Source: Cycloclasticus sp. (GTDB lineage Bacteria; Pseudomonadota; Gammaproteobacteria; Methylococcales; Cycloclasticaceae). Taken from it: DNA of 64,000 nt. The stretch covers positions 157,190 to 221,189 of the forward strand of contig PADC01000011.1 in assembly GCA_002700385.1 (NCBI GenBank), given 5' to 3'. Every line of letters begins with the position of its first letter. The first letter of the stretch is position 1. The translations under genes and the position numbers were made by a program. Below are positions 39,224-49,542 of the stretch, in pieces. The notes below the pieces were generated by a model. It was not told where the DNA came from. It made no database searches and saw only the letters and a list, made by a program, of their open reading frames with translations.

Positions 39224-40105
39224 ATGAACCTTCGGGATTTAAAATACATTGTTGCTGTCGCAGAAACAAAAAGCTTTGTTAAGGCGGCCGAACAATGCTT
39301 TGTTAGCCAACCCACGTTGAGCATGCAAATTAAAAAGCTCGAAAATTCATTAAATATTAAAATTTTTGAACGTAACAACAAACATGTTTTAGTCACCGAG
39401 ATAGGCAAGCAGGTTATTGAAACGGCAAAGCGTATCTTGCAAGATGCTGAACACATCAGCATTTTAGCAAAACATGAACAAGACCCTTTCGCCGGTGATT
39501 TTACATTAGGCGCATTTCCTACCATCGCCCCTTATATTCTTCCCAAACTAATTCCACTTATTAAAAAAAAGCTTCCTAACCTGCGTTTAATCTTAGTAGA
39601 AGAAAAAACTGACATCTTGCTCCATAAACTAAAAACGGGGCTCATCGATGCAGCACTACTGGCCGGCCCTGTCCATGATGAAAGCTTGATCGCAGAAAAA
39701 TTATTTGATGACGAATTTAAACTCGCTGTGGCAACGAACCATCCGTTAGCCGAACGAACCACCATTAATCCGGATGAATTAACCAATCAACCCTTGCTTT
39801 TATTAGACGAAGGGCACTGTCTAAGAGATCAGGCCTTAAAGTTTTGCCAGCTCAGCGGTATAGATGAAGAACAAAATGTAAGGGCCACCAGCCTTGAAAC
39901 ATTGAGACAAATGGTCATTGCTGGCACAGGCATCACGTTTATGCCTACGATTGCGGTTCAAAACAATGATGACAATATTCGCTACATACCTTTTGAAGAA
40001 CCTAAACCGAAACGCACTATTTATTTAGTCAGCCGACAAACAAACCCACGCACTGAACTTATAAAACAGCTCAAAAGCCTTTGTGTTAACAACAATCAAT
40101 CATAG
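39224..40105 (+). CDS. oxyR: Hydrogen-peroxide sensor/regulator OxyR
   Basis: 293-residue LysR-type regulator. Helix-turn-helix at about 18-37 (SFVKAAEQCFVSQPTLSMQI). The redox domain keeps both sensing cysteines at the E. coli numbers, Cys199 and Cys208, within GHCLRDQALKFC, so it forms the peroxide-induced disulfide. Length matches the family. It lies directly upstream of a Prx5 gene and an excellent OxyR binding site that overlaps its own stop codon, so the peroxiredoxin is almost certainly its target. Confidence 0.96.
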   Translation: MNLRDLKYIVAVAETKSFVKAAEQCFVSQPTLSMQIKKLENSLNIKIFERNNKHVLVTEIGKQVIETAKRILQDAEHISILAKHEQDPFAGDFTLGAFPTIAPYILPKLIPLIKKKLPNLRLILVEEKTDILLHKLKTGLIDAALLAGPVHDESLIAEKLFDDEFKLAVATNHPLAERTTINPDELTNQPLLLLDEGHCLRDQALKFCQLSGIDEEQNVRATSLETLRQMVIAGTGITFMPTIAVQNNDDNIRYIPFEEPKPKRTIYLVSRQTNPRTELIKQLKSLCVNNNQS

Positions 40106-40138
40106 ATAATATCTATTAAATTAATAATAACAATTGAT
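40102..40138 (+). promoter_or_regulatory. OxyR binding site upstream of the peroxiredoxin
   Basis: Bases 40102-40116, ATAGATAATATCTAT, match the OxyR element ATAGnTnnnAnCTAT at all ten defined positions. After the canonical 7-base spacer, 40124-40138 holds a weaker second element (6 of 10). The pair is the tetramer-size site of OxyR and ends right at the predicted -35 box. Its first four bases overlap the oxyR stop codon. Confidence 0.85.
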
Positions 40139-40167
40139 TTTACCTGGTCACCCATCGAGACTAAACT
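40139..40167 (+). promoter_or_regulatory. Predicted sigma-70 promoter of the Prx5 gene
   Basis: TTTACC (40139-40144) as -35, 17-base spacer, TAAACT (40162-40167) as -10; each fits 4 of 6 consensus bases. Such weak boxes beside an OxyR site are normal for activated promoters. The ATG lies 47 bases further on. Confidence 0.6.
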
Positions 40168-40214
40168 ATCACCTGTAGCGATAAACCAACCATTTAAACC
40201 AATAGGAGATATCT

Positions 40215-40730
40215 ATGACACAGTTAGTCCCTCAGTGCACATTCAAAACACGCGTAAGAGATACCAGCATCGAAGGTGACAACCCTTTTCGCTGGCAAGA
40301 CCTCACAACAGATGACATCTTTGCTGGTAAAAAAATTGTTCTTTTTGCTTTACCCGGTGCCTTCACACCCACTTGTTCAAGCACCCACCTACCAGGCTTT
40401 GAAGCCAAGTATGCAGAGTTAAAAGCAAAAGGTGTTGACGAAGTTTACTGCTTAAGCGTGAATGACGCCTTTACCATGTACCAATGGAGTAAAAACCTTG
40501 GCATTAAAAACGTGAAAATGCTACCCGATGGCAATGGTGAGTTCACACGTTTAATGAACATGCTGGTTAAAAAAGAGAACTTGGGCTTCGGTGAGCGTTC
40601 CTGGCGCTACGCTATGATTGTTGATGATGGAGAGATCACTGCTTTATTCAGTGAACCAGGAAAAGAAGACAACTGCGCAGATGACCCTTTTACCTGCAGT
40701 GATGTTGATACTGTTCTTAAGCAACTTTAA
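40215..40730 (+). CDS. Peroxiredoxin, Prx5 type
   Basis: 171-residue thiol peroxidase. The peroxidatic Cys54 is in PGAFTPTCSSTH, the Prx5 form of the PxxxTxxC motif, and the Arg in ERSWRYAMI completes the active site. No glutaredoxin domain is fused. Reduces hydrogen peroxide and alkyl peroxides in the cytoplasm. AGGAG ribosome site before the ATG. Placed 109 bases after oxyR and preceded by an OxyR box, so peroxide-induced. A strong terminator follows. Confidence 0.93.
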   Translation: MTQLVPQCTFKTRVRDTSIEGDNPFRWQDLTTDDIFAGKKIVLFALPGAFTPTCSSTHLPGFEAKYAELKAKGVDEVYCLSVNDAFTMYQWSKNLGIKNVKMLPDGNGEFTRLMNMLVKKENLGFGERSWRYAMIVDDGEITALFSEPGKEDNCADDPFTCSDVDTVLKQL

Positions 40731-40745
40731 ATTAAGCCATACAAA

Positions 40746-40770
40746 CCCCCAGCCTTTTTAAAGGCTGGGG
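40746..40770. terminator. Bidirectional terminator between prx and cyaA
   Basis: CCCCAGCCTTT/AAAGGCTGGGG perfect stem between the ends of two convergent genes. T-rich sequence follows on the plus strand only weakly (ATTCATTCCTTT), so plus-strand termination may depend mainly on the stem. Confidence 0.75.
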
Positions 40771-40806
40771 ATTCATTCCTTTCGTCGTCGTTAATACCTT
40801 AAAGCC

Positions 40807-43647
40807 TTAAACGTTTAGCTTTTTCTCTATGCGTTGCTTGTAATTTAGATAATGAACCATTTGCAGCGCATCATCACTGCTTGCCCCGAGTTCATAATAC
40901 GGAACATCGATATCAGTAATATATATTGGGTACTTTTCTGCAGATTTTCGTGCCTGCACGATAAACCGCGATACACTGCTATACAGTTGATCGCCCTGCT
41001 CAAGGCTTGAGAACACCTGGTCGTTGCAATAAATATAAGTCCCTTTGGTTTGTTCATCATAAACCACCCGAACATTTATCATATCCGGTTCTATCATATC
41101 GGACACGAACACTTGCTTATACCCCCAGTGTTGACCCACCTTCTCCAATTTATAACACACTATTTCCGCATCAAAAACGGTACTACTTAATTGCTCAGCG
41201 CCCAGCCCTCGGCGATGAAAAACATTATCAATTAATACCCGGTACGATTGCAATAATGACGTTTCGTACACAAATGTCTGCTCGTCAAAAAACATCGAAC
41301 CGTTCTCATCTAAAATATAAACTTGCGCCTTATTATCACCGAGTTGACTGTAATAAAGGTTTGTATGACCGGCCTTATGATGTCTATAAATAACAGGCAG
41401 CAAGCCTTTTGGATCAATTTTATTATCAAAATACACTGGACTAAAAACCGGCTGAGGCCGTGCTAGCTCTTCAAGTAAATGATTTTCCGCTACGTCTGTG
41501 GCTGTCATTTTGCCATCGTTAACCTGCATAATATAAAATGCGCGAGCCAACTGAATAACAAAACGTGGTGATGACCCAGTCGCATATTGTCTAAAAACAA
41601 TCGCCACTTCTTTAAACAACTCTTGTATTCGCTTAGCGACACTCATCGCTCTGGGTGAGTTATAACTAGCACTGACCAAACGTGGAAGCACTTGTGCAGG
41701 ACCGAGCGTTTTATGGTCAAAAATATCACAAAAACATTTCATCAAACCGGCTGCTGACTCGTATTTACCAAAAATGACTTCGTTCCACGAATTGCGTAGC
41801 AGCATGTCTACCGTATACACCAAGTTCCGCCGCTGAGAGCCAAAACTTAAAGCATCTGACCGCTCACTGGTTAGGTTCACCCCTTTTTCAGTGAAACTAC
41901 TCATTGAATCTAAGCCCGAATTAATCACCAACAGGACATCTGTCACCACTGACTCGCAACAATACGCCTCCAAGTGAACCGGTTTTTTTGGTAATGCATC
42001 AAAAAACGACTCAATGGAGCGCAGTGTCTGCGCGACTTCACGTGAGTTTATCTGGCTTTCTCCTGGATTTAGTGCAACCTTTGTTCTGCTACCGACTACG
42101 CCATTATCAACACTCCAAGCTAACAAACCAATTAAGCTAGGGGCCTGTCGTATAAATTGCTCATCGCACCCCTCTCCCAGCCTATTTAACAGCCAGCTTG
42201 TTTGTGTATTTTTCACTACCTGCGTTAATACCACTTTAGCTTCGGGGCGTAACAAGCTGTGCTTGATCGTAGAGCGCTCTAATTTACTAGGGCGTTTTTC
42301 AAACGTCGCATTAAGCTTTCTTCCCAACAGCAGGAACTCCTCATTATCACGCCTCGATTTTTCGACTCTTTGTTTTGCAAACTTAACCAACAGGCGATAA
42401 CTGTATGTCAGCTCATGGGTTAAACGCTGTTTTTCTTGTTGCGCTTGGGAAATATTCCAGCCCTTATTGTCCAATGAGTGCTTGATATAATCAGGCAATG
42501 GCTGGCATTTAGCCAGCATGTCACTAAAAACATGTTGCCGCCAATCCGGCGTAGCTGTAACACGCGCATGCTCATTAAGCTTGCTGAAAAAACAATACCG
42601 CATTAAGTTCAAACGCTCAGGCTGATTTTTGCTGATGAAATAAGCCTCCAACACATCATATAAAATAAGGTAGCCATCAAACTTATTCGCATCCGATTCG
42701 CCATCATAAACCCGTTGTTTCATCAACGAGGCAGACCAATAACAATGAGGATACTGATCAACATAAGCTTCCATTAACATCAACTTGAGTAACGATTTAT
42801 ACGGCGAATCGATGGCTTTATATAAATGCCAGAATGAAGCGCCCAAAAACTCTTCCGCAGGCACATGCTCCAGCCCACCAAAGTCAATTACATCCTGCTG
42901 ATCAATAAAACGTTGCGTTAATAAATTTTTAACAAATGCCTGGTAATTATTTTCTGCCTCAGGCGGCACTAACCACCAAACGGGGTAACGACCGGCAACA
43001 TATAAAGCTGTACGATAAAACTCCTCTAGCAACAAATGGTGCTGGGTTCCTCCACTGCTTTCAGATGAGAGCGGCGTGGGCACACCTTGCTTGAACTGCT
43101 CGGCATCGATTAAGAAAAAGTGCACTTCTAAACCCAAGGTGGCCGCCCAACGTTCAATATCATGAACTTTTTTCTGTAACAGGGTCAATTTCTCCGCTGA
43201 TAACCCGGGGGCATGGCAAAGCCAAAAATCCATATCACTGCCTTTAGCATACGCAATACTGCCTGCACTGCCCATGATAAAAAGAGCATGAATACCAAAA
43301 ATACGTTTTGCTCGCTTGCTATAAGTAAAGCCATTGCTTATTTTTTTAGCCTTATTGATCGACAATTTACTGGGGGTGTAGTCAGCAAGACCAGCAGGCG
43401 TTTTACTTGAAATATACCCAGGTAAAACCGGGTGGTTGACGTGAAAAAGTAACGGTAAAATTTCAAGAAAAATTTTCTGACGGGGTGTCAGCGCCTCCAT
43501 CGCGCGTTGCATTTTCAATTTATGAAGATTTAAGAATCGCTGCTTAACCAGCCTAATCTCTTTCTTACTGATCTCACCACCGGGCCCAATAATCTCAACC
43601 TTTTTTAGGTCTCCAGATCGCGTGGATTTTCTTGCAAACTCAACCAT
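40807..43647 (-). CDS. cyaA: Class I adenylate cyclase
   Basis: 946-residue cytoplasmic adenylate cyclase making cAMP. The class I nucleotidyltransferase signature GSAGSIAYAKGSDMDFW is at 126-142, with the metal-binding Asp pair SDMD, then VHFFLIDAEQF. It is about 100 residues longer than the E. coli enzyme, mostly in the C-terminal regulatory half. Class I enzymes are confined to gammaproteobacteria. It follows a degenerate GGDEF gene by 3 bases on the same strand. cAMP suggests a Crp-like network exists elsewhere in the genome. Confidence 0.94.
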   Translation of the reverse strand: MVEFARKSTRSGDLKKVEIIGPGGEISKKEIRLVKQRFLNLHKLKMQRAMEALTPRQKIFLEILPLLFHVNHPVLPGYISSKTPAGLADYTPSKLSINKAKKISNGFTYSKRAKRIFGIHALFIMGSAGSIAYAKGSDMDFWLCHAPGLSAEKLTLLQKKVHDIERWAATLGLEVHFFLIDAEQFKQGVPTPLSSESSGGTQHHLLLEEFYRTALYVAGRYPVWWLVPPEAENNYQAFVKNLLTQRFIDQQDVIDFGGLEHVPAEEFLGASFWHLYKAIDSPYKSLLKLMLMEAYVDQYPHCYWSASLMKQRVYDGESDANKFDGYLILYDVLEAYFISKNQPERLNLMRYCFFSKLNEHARVTATPDWRQHVFSDMLAKCQPLPDYIKHSLDNKGWNISQAQQEKQRLTHELTYSYRLLVKFAKQRVEKSRRDNEEFLLLGRKLNATFEKRPSKLERSTIKHSLLRPEAKVVLTQVVKNTQTSWLLNRLGEGCDEQFIRQAPSLIGLLAWSVDNGVVGSRTKVALNPGESQINSREVAQTLRSIESFFDALPKKPVHLEAYCCESVVTDVLLVINSGLDSMSSFTEKGVNLTSERSDALSFGSQRRNLVYTVDMLLRNSWNEVIFGKYESAAGLMKCFCDIFDHKTLGPAQVLPRLVSASYNSPRAMSVAKRIQELFKEVAIVFRQYATGSSPRFVIQLARAFYIMQVNDGKMTATDVAENHLLEELARPQPVFSPVYFDNKIDPKGLLPVIYRHHKAGHTNLYYSQLGDNKAQVYILDENGSMFFDEQTFVYETSLLQSYRVLIDNVFHRRGLGAEQLSSTVFDAEIVCYKLEKVGQHWGYKQVFVSDMIEPDMINVRVVYDEQTKGTYIYCNDQVFSSLEQGDQLYSSVSRFIVQARKSAEKYPIYITDIDVPYYELGASSDDALQMVHYLNYKQRIEKKLNV

Positions 43648-43650
43648 TCG

Positions 43651-44454
43651 CTACAGTATCATTGCCAAATCAATATCTTGACGAATGTTTTGTAGCATTT
43701 TTTTTGTCGTATCGCCCTTAGACCACTCCGTCATTCCAACTGAAAAGGATAATGGCCGCCCATCACCTTTTGAGAACAAAGACAAATGCGCTTCTTCATT
43801 AAACTTTTTTAACAGGGTCGCAGCTGATTGATAATCAGTTTCAGGCAAAATAACTAAAAATGTTTGTCGATCCAACATGCCAATTTGATCGGCCCAACGT
43901 AACTGGTCTTTAAGAAAAAAAGCAATGCGTTTAATACTTCGTGAAAATAACTCTGTTTCCATGCGTTCAGGAAACTCATAATGAACCCTTAGTAAGGACA
44001 GTGGATTATCATACCGACGGCTACGACTAATCTGGCTACCCAACATTTCGACAATCACATCGTAACTCATCATGCCGGTCACGGGATCTTTCGTGTTCAA
44101 ATCTGATAAATCGTGCTGCAAACGCCGACATTCATTACCGATAACAACAAGATCACTGCAATCGTGAAAAAAATAAATATCGTATTCCGCGGTTTTAATA
44201 TGCTCCCGCTTTAACCAGGTTTCATGGGCTTTTTGATGGCTCACCAAAAAGGGGTTATCTGTCCCCAATAACAAGCTAGAGAAGCGATCATCTTTTGAAA
44301 GAACACAGCCGACCAAATCACTTTCTCTCAAGGCCAGCAATGATAAAAGGTACGGGTTTACCCATTGAATGCGTTGGTCGTCCAAAACCAGCACACCAAA
44401 ATCAGCGACCTCAAGCGCTTGCTGTCCCCAACCCCCTGATAATGAATCAACCAT
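43651..44454 (-). CDS. PAS-like / degenerate GGDEF protein
   Basis: 267 residues: an N-terminal PAS-like segment (about 10-105), a short coil, then a GGDEF-fold domain starting at DPVTGMMSYDVI (the DxLTGLxNR position, about 123). Where GGDEF should stand, near 195, it reads DRQTFLVILPE, so the catalytic Gly-Gly-Asp-Glu residues are lost though the surrounding strand is kept. It is probably not a diguanylate cyclase; perhaps it senses a ligand or partners another enzyme. Its stop is 3 bases from the cyaA start, so the two are made together. Confidence 0.78.
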   Translation of the reverse strand: MVDSLSGGWGQQALEVADFGVLVLDDQRIQWVNPYLLSLLALRESDLVGCVLSKDDRFSSLLLGTDNPFLVSHQKAHETWLKREHIKTAEYDIYFFHDCSDLVVIGNECRRLQHDLSDLNTKDPVTGMMSYDVIVEMLGSQISRSRRYDNPLSLLRVHYEFPERMETELFSRSIKRIAFFLKDQLRWADQIGMLDRQTFLVILPETDYQSAATLLKKFNEEAHLSLFSKGDGRPLSFSVGMTEWSKGDTTKKMLQNIRQDIDLAMIL

Positions 44455-44529
44455 AAATTAGCAATGTGTTACTGATACGTAGTGATCTAAGTATTGCTGA
44501 TTTTAAAAAAATTGTTGGATTTTTTCTGT

Positions 44530-45927
44530 CTATCGCAGTGTTTTTAAATAGGTTTTTGCATCGGCAACCGCTTGGCGCACTTGATTCGGCGCTGTACCAC
44601 CAATATGATCCCGAGCAGCAACGGAGCCTTCTAACGTCAACACGGTAAACACATCGTCGGTAATATCCTGCGAAAAGCCTTGTAATTCCTCAAGCGATAA
44701 GTCTGACAAATCGCGATTTGTTTCTGTCCCTAAACGAACGGCTAAGCCCACAATTTCATGTGCATCCCTGAACGGAATACCTTTACCCACCAAATAGTCC
44801 GCAAGGTCGGTTGCTGTTGAAAACCCTTGTTTAGCCGCCTTCAGCATTGAGTCTTTTACCGGCTGAATATTTGGCACCATATCGGCAAAGGCACGCAATG
44901 AACCCAGCACTGTATCAACGGTATCGAACAGCGGTTCTTTGTCTTCCTGGTTATCCTTGTTATAGGCTAACGGCTGAGATTTCATCAACGTTAATAAAGA
45001 CATCAGGTGCCCATTAACTCGCCCGACTTTCCCTCGAACCAGCTCGGGCACATCCGGGTTTTTCTTTTGCGGCATAATAGAAGAGCCTGTACAAAAGGCA
45101 TCCGGCAATTGAATAAAGTTAAATTGCGCGCTGGTCCACAGTACGATTTCTTCTGAGAAACGTGACAAATGTGTCATCAATAATGACGAAGCGGCACAGA
45201 ATTCAATCGCAAAATCGCGATCGCTCACGCCATCTAGCGAATTAGCAGACGGACGAGAAAAGCCCAATATTTCCGCGGTCATTAGGCGATCTATGGGGTA
45301 ACTTGTTCCTGCTAAAGCGGCGGAGCCTAATGGCATAACATTGACCCGTTTTGCACAATCTGCAAAACGCTCTGCATCGCGCTTTAACATTTCAAACCAG
45401 GCCATTAAGTGATGCCCAAACGTAACCGGTTGCGCCACTTGTAAGTGTGTAAAGCCCGGCATAATCACCTCAGCATTTTGCTCTGCCAAGCCAACCAACC
45501 CTTCTTGCAAACGCACTAATTCGGATTGAATTAAACCCAGCTGATCACGTAAAAACAAACGAATATCTGTGGCTACCTGATCATTACGTGATCGACCAGT
45601 ATGCAACTTCTTACCCGCCATCCCGATGCGTTCAGTTAATGCCGCTTCAATATTCATATGCACATCTTCAAGCGCTATCGACCAATCAAACTCGCCTTTT
45701 TTGATACAAGTCAAAATATCGGCCAAGCCGTCTTCAATTTGCTGACATTCTTGTTGCGTCAACACACCGACTTGAGTAAGCATTTTTGCATGAGCAACAG
45801 ACCCTTCGATATCATAAGGTGCCAGACGTTGGTCAAAATTAACTGAGGCAGTGAATGCCTGAACAAAGGCGTCCGTGCTTTCAGTGAAGCGACCGCCCCA
45901 CAATTTATTTTGTTTATCTTGTGACAT
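44530..45927 (-). CDS. argH: Argininosuccinate lyase
   Basis: 465 residues; splits argininosuccinate into arginine and fumarate, the last step of arginine synthesis. LWGGRFTE at the start, [11 protein letters not shown] near residue 114, and the superfamily signature [12 protein letters not shown] near residue 281 with its flexible active-site loop are present. Monocistronic by appearance and divergent from algZ, an arrangement also seen in Pseudomonas. Confidence 0.97.
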   Translation of the reverse strand: MSQDKQNKLWGGRFTESTDAFVQAFTASVNFDQRLAPYDIEGSVAHAKMLTQVGVLTQQECQQIEDGLADILTCIKKGEFDWSIALEDVHMNIEAALTERIGMAGKKLHTGRSRNDQVATDIRLFLRDQLGLIQSELVRLQEGLVGLAEQNAEVIMPGFTHLQVAQPVTFGHHLMAWFEMLKRDAERFADCAKRVNVMPLGSAALAGTSYPIDRLMTAEILGFSRPSANSLDGVSDRDFAIEFCAASSLLMTHLSRFSEEIVLWTSAQFNFIQLPDAFCTGSSIMPQKKNPDVPELVRGKVGRVNGHLMSLLTLMKSQPLAYNKDNQEDKEPLFDTVDTVLGSLRAFADMVPNIQPVKDSMLKAAKQGFSTATDLADYLVGKGIPFRDAHEIVGLAVRLGTETNRDLSDLSLEELQGFSQDITDDVFTVLTLEGSVAARDHIGGTAPNQVRQAVADAKTYLKTLR

Positions 45928-46018
45928 GTTTTACAGACTAAAGTGAATTTTGACCTAGTATATCACTTAAGATTGGCTTAATTTAGGGCAAAACAAAACA
46001 CAAGCCCGCACATTGAAC

Positions 46019-47074
46019 ATGGATAAACGTTCTTTAACAGACCCCACCCCTTTCTTGCCCGATTTATGTCGCGCGAAGAACGTCCTGTATCTCGCTCTTG
46101 TGTCTCAGTTACTGGCCATTCTCCTTGCCCTGAATACCAGTTTTATTGCCGGCGATTTTTGGATTTCTTTGAGCTTGAATGCTTTGTTTATTTTATGGGT
46201 TGCCTTTACATGTGCTGGCATCTTCTGCCTGTTTAAACAACAGATAAATCATTTTTCAACAACCCTTGCCAGCCTGAGCATGCTGCTAACTATCAACCTG
46301 TCGACACTGTTGATGACTTGGGTCACCTCTTCGTTATTGCCGGCGCTGGATTTATTGATCGCTCCTCCTTCCGGCCAGATAAGCCTCTACTTAAGAAACG
46401 TCGGCATCAGCAGTATCTTCAGCATCATCTTACTGCGTTTTTTATATATCCAGTTCCAATGGCAAAAACAAACAAAGGCCGAAGCAGAGGCTCAGCTCGA
46501 TGCATTACAAGCCCTTATTCGCCCACATTTTCTCTTTAACAGCTTAAACACCATTGCTAGCTTAACACGCAGCAACCCACCTTTAGCGGAGTCTCTTACT
46601 GAAGACTTATCGGAATTATTTAGGGCCAATATGCAAACCTCACAACGGCTTATTCCATTTAAACAAGAACTCGATTTAATCCGCCAATATTTAAATATTG
46701 AACAAAACCGTTTAGGCAGTCGGCTCACTATTCACTTAGATCTTTCGACAATACCCGACGATGCACTTATTCCACCCCTAAGCCTTCAACCGCTTATTGA
46801 AAACGCTGTATATCACGGTATTGAACCAGCCGCTGAAGGAGGCGTGCTAAGCCTTACGGGCAAGATTAAAAAAAACACCGTCTATTTACTGATAAAAAAC
46901 CCTATCTGTAACGATTCAACACCCAATTCTCGCCCTGGAAACAACATGGCCATCAATAATGTACGTTTTCGAATGGAGCAGTGTTTCCCCGACCAAAGCA
47001 AACTGTTAATCAGTTCCAGCGGTTTGGAGTTTCAAACTCAATTGGTGTTTCCCTACCATAACAATCAACCATGA
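46019..47074 (+). CDS. algZ: AlgZ/LytS-like sensor histidine kinase
   Basis: 351 residues: four to five membrane helices (about 20-150) without an obvious sensor domain, then a histidine-kinase core of the LytS/AlgZ type. The phospho-His is in LIRPHFLFNSLN, and PLSLQPLIENAVYHG is the ATP-binding N box; the usual F and G boxes are reduced, as in AlgZ. A TTG two codons upstream (46013) is possible, but the ATG at 46019 is taken. Its ATGA overlap with the response regulator couples the two. Confidence 0.88.
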   Translation: MDKRSLTDPTPFLPDLCRAKNVLYLALVSQLLAILLALNTSFIAGDFWISLSLNALFILWVAFTCAGIFCLFKQQINHFSTTLASLSMLLTINLSTLLMTWVTSSLLPALDLLIAPPSGQISLYLRNVGISSIFSIILLRFLYIQFQWQKQTKAEAEAQLDALQALIRPHFLFNSLNTIASLTRSNPPLAESLTEDLSELFRANMQTSQRLIPFKQELDLIRQYLNIEQNRLGSRLTIHLDLSTIPDDALIPPLSLQPLIENAVYHGIEPAAEGGVLSLTGKIKKNTVYLLIKNPICNDSTPNSRPGNNMAINNVRFRMEQCFPDQSKLLISSSGLEFQTQLVFPYHNNQP

Positions 47075-47814
47075 AAATACTCATCGCAGACGACGAACCA
47101 CTCGCAAGACAGCGTTTAAAAAGGTTGGTAGAAGAAAACAACCCTCACCATGTTATCCACGCAGATGCCAGCAATGGGCTGGAAGCCCTTAACCAATGTA
47201 TTGAGTTACAACCTGATCTAGTGCTTTTAGATATCCGTATGCCAATCATGGATGGCCTGCAAACCGCTAATGAAATTAGTAAGGCAAAATTGAACACACG
47301 CATCGTCTTTGTGACCGCCTATGACAAATATGCGCTTGAAGCTTTTGAAAAAAATGCCCTTGATTATTTGCTCAAGCCAGTAAAACCAACACGATTAGCC
47401 CAAGCCATTGAAAAAGCGGCCCAATTCAACAACCAACCCCAAGCGATAGAGCACGCTACTCGCTCACTATCACAGCCTCGGCAACAGTTGTGTGCTCATA
47501 CACACAAAGGGTTAACGGTGCTCAACATCCAAGATATTTTGTTTTTTAAGGCCGATAACAAATATGTCTCGGCCACGACAACGAGCCATTCTGTTTTATT
47601 AGAAGATTCACTCAAAGCCTTGGAAAAAGAATTTACCCCCCTGTTCTTCCGCATTCACCGTAACGCCTTGGTTAACACAAAAGCCATCCAGTCAATTCAC
47701 AAAACATCATCAGGTCAATTCGAATTGAAACTAAAGGGCTGTGACGAATTATTAACCATCAGCAGGCGACATCAAGCTGAATTAAACCGTTTTCTCCGGC
47801 AGAAGCACGAATGA
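47071..47814 (+). CDS. algR: AlgR/LytTR response regulator
   Basis: 247 residues. Receiver domain (1-120) with Asp7, Asp8, the phosphorylated Asp54 (VLLDIRMP) and Lys in YLLKPVKP. C-terminal LytTR DNA-binding domain (about 150-245) containing FFKADNKYVSA and FFRIHRNALVN. Overlaps algZ by 4 bases. In Pseudomonas the same pair sits upstream of hemCDXY and controls alginate and virulence; here no alginate genes are in view, so its targets are unknown. Confidence 0.93.
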   Translation: MKILIADDEPLARQRLKRLVEENNPHHVIHADASNGLEALNQCIELQPDLVLLDIRMPIMDGLQTANEISKAKLNTRIVFVTAYDKYALEAFEKNALDYLLKPVKPTRLAQAIEKAAQFNNQPQAIEHATRSLSQPRQQLCAHTHKGLTVLNIQDILFFKADNKYVSATTTSHSVLLEDSLKALEKEFTPLFFRIHRNALVNTKAIQSIHKTSSGQFELKLKGCDELLTISRRHQAELNRFLRQKHE

Positions 47815-47835
47815 AGCAAAAACAGTCTCACTGAC

Positions 47836-47844
47836 TGGTATAAT
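47836..47844 (+). promoter_or_regulatory. Extended -10 promoter for hemC
   Basis: TGGTATAAT (TGn plus a perfect TATAAT) ends 32 bases before the hemC ATG, with no good -35 box, the hallmark of extended -10 promoters. It lies just past the algR stop, so hemC can be transcribed apart from algZR. Confidence 0.6.
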
Positions 47845-47876
47845 CTGAAGAATTTTATAACACCTTATTGCCCTCT

Positions 47877-48806
47877 ATGCCGTTGATTAAAATCGCAACA
47901 CGCCGGAGCCCTTTAGCACTTTGGCAAGCTGAACACGTCGCCAAATTATTAAAAGCCTCACACCCTTCCATTGATATTGAATTAGTGAAAATGATCACCC
48001 AAGGCGATAAAATTTTAGATACTCCTTTAGCAAAAATTGGCGGCAAAGGTCTTTTTGTTAAAGAACTTGAACAAGGCATGCTCAAGGGGGATGCTGACAT
48101 TGCCGTTCACTCAATGAAAGACGTTCCCGCCCAGCTACCAGACGGGCTGGAAATTGGCGCCATTCTTTCTCGCGAAGACCCCAGAGACGCCTTTGTTTCA
48201 AACACTTATCGACATATTGAGGACTTACCTCACGGTGCGGTCGTTGGCACATCCAGCCTCAGACGTCAGTGCCAACTGCTTGAAATGCGGCCCGACTTAC
48301 ACATCAAAACATTGCGGGGAAATGTTAACACCCGTTTACAGAAATTAGATGATGGTGATTACGATGCCATTATTCTTGCCGCTGCTGGCCTTATTCGTCT
48401 TGGCTTCGAATCACGAATAAAAACAGCCTTGCCCATGAACACCATGCTCGCCGCTATTGGTCAAGGTGCAATCGGCATTGAGTGTCGAGAAAGCGACCAG
48501 ACAACAAAGGCTTTAATAGACTGTCTACACGATGAGCCAACGGCCACTCGCGTTCGAGCAGAACGTGCCATGAACATTACCTTGGAAGGCGGCTGTCAGG
48601 CACCTATCGCAGGTCATGCACGAATCAAAGACAATAAACTATGTTTGCATGGTTTAGTCGCTGAACCCGATGGCAGCGTAATGATTACTGAGCAACTTGA
48701 AGGCCCCACTGAACAAGCTGAGCACATTGGCATTACAGTCGCTAACCGCTTATTAGCTGGCGGCGCGAAAGACATTTTAGATAAACTCTACCACCATGCC
48801 GAATAA
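47877..48806 (+). CDS. hemC: Hydroxymethylbilane synthase (porphobilinogen deaminase)
   Basis: 309 residues; joins four porphobilinogens into hydroxymethylbilane. [16 protein letters not shown] opens the chain, SSLRRQCQL and LRGNVNTRL bind the cofactor, and the dipyrromethane-anchoring Cys is in [12 protein letters not shown] three codons upstream (47868) is in frame, but the ATG here matches the family. Overlaps hemD by 11 bases. Confidence 0.96.
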   Translation: MPLIKIATRRSPLALWQAEHVAKLLKASHPSIDIELVKMITQGDKILDTPLAKIGGKGLFVKELEQGMLKGDADIAVHSMKDVPAQLPDGLEIGAILSREDPRDAFVSNTYRHIEDLPHGAVVGTSSLRRQCQLLEMRPDLHIKTLRGNVNTRLQKLDDGDYDAIILAAAGLIRLGFESRIKTALPMNTMLAAIGQGAIGIECRESDQTTKALIDCLHDEPTATRVRAERAMNITLEGGCQAPIAGHARIKDNKLCLHGLVAEPDGSVMITEQLEGPTEQAEHIGITVANRLLAGGAKDILDKLYHHAE

Positions 48807-49542
48807 TGCAAAAACTGTTTTAATTACTCGGCCTGAGCATCAATCTGCAAACTTAGGCGCAATGTTATCGGCTGAAGGCTTTTCACCTGTTTTTTATCCA
48901 ACCATTGACATTCAGCCCATTGATCTTTCTCCTTCAGCGCTTAAAAAACTACAGCGCTGTGCCGACTATGATTATCTCATTTTTGTCAGCACAAATGCTG
49001 TTATACAGGCTGATAACCTAGTTAAAAACCAGTGGACATTAACCGATAACACGGTTGTTGCCATTGGACCAAAAACTGCTGAAGCACTCAAAAAAGTTGG
49101 CCTAAAACCAACCATTGTTTGCGACAAACCTTTTAATTCTGAACGTTTATTAAATCAGCTACCAGACACACTCAAACAAACAACCTGCCTCATTATCAAA
49201 GGTCAAGCCGGTCGGACTTTATTAGCTGAGCAGCTGCGACAGCGAGGAATGAGCGTAGAGAGTATTGATGTGTACAAACGGGCACAGCCATCCGCCCAAC
49301 CCAGATTAGATATCGAACCGCCAACATTTATCACCCTTACAAGTCAACTCGCTCTGGATAACCTATTCCAGATGCTATTACCGGAAATGGCGCACATTAA
49401 GCATCAATCCATCTTTGTTGTCTTTAGTCAGCGCATCGCACAGCACGCCAAAAACCTTGGATGCCAACAGATCATCATCAGCCATGAAGCAAGCGATTCC
49501 GGCTTGGTTTCCGCCATCATGCAAACATCGACACACGAATAA
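48796..49542 (+). CDS. hemD: Uroporphyrinogen-III synthase
   Basis: 248 residues; closes and inverts ring D of hydroxymethylbilane. Fold recognised from [33 protein letters not shown] and [12 protein letters not shown], despite the low conservation usual for HemD. Overlaps hemC by 11 bases in a different frame and precedes hemX. Position makes it secure. Confidence 0.9.
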   Translation: MPNNAKTVLITRPEHQSANLGAMLSAEGFSPVFYPTIDIQPIDLSPSALKKLQRCADYDYLIFVSTNAVIQADNLVKNQWTLTDNTVVAIGPKTAEALKKVGLKPTIVCDKPFNSERLLNQLPDTLKQTTCLIIKGQAGRTLLAEQLRQRGMSVESIDVYKRAQPSAQPRLDIEPPTFITLTSQLALDNLFQMLLPEMAHIKHQSIFVVFSQRIAQHAKNLGCQQIIISHEASDSGLVSAIMQTSTHE

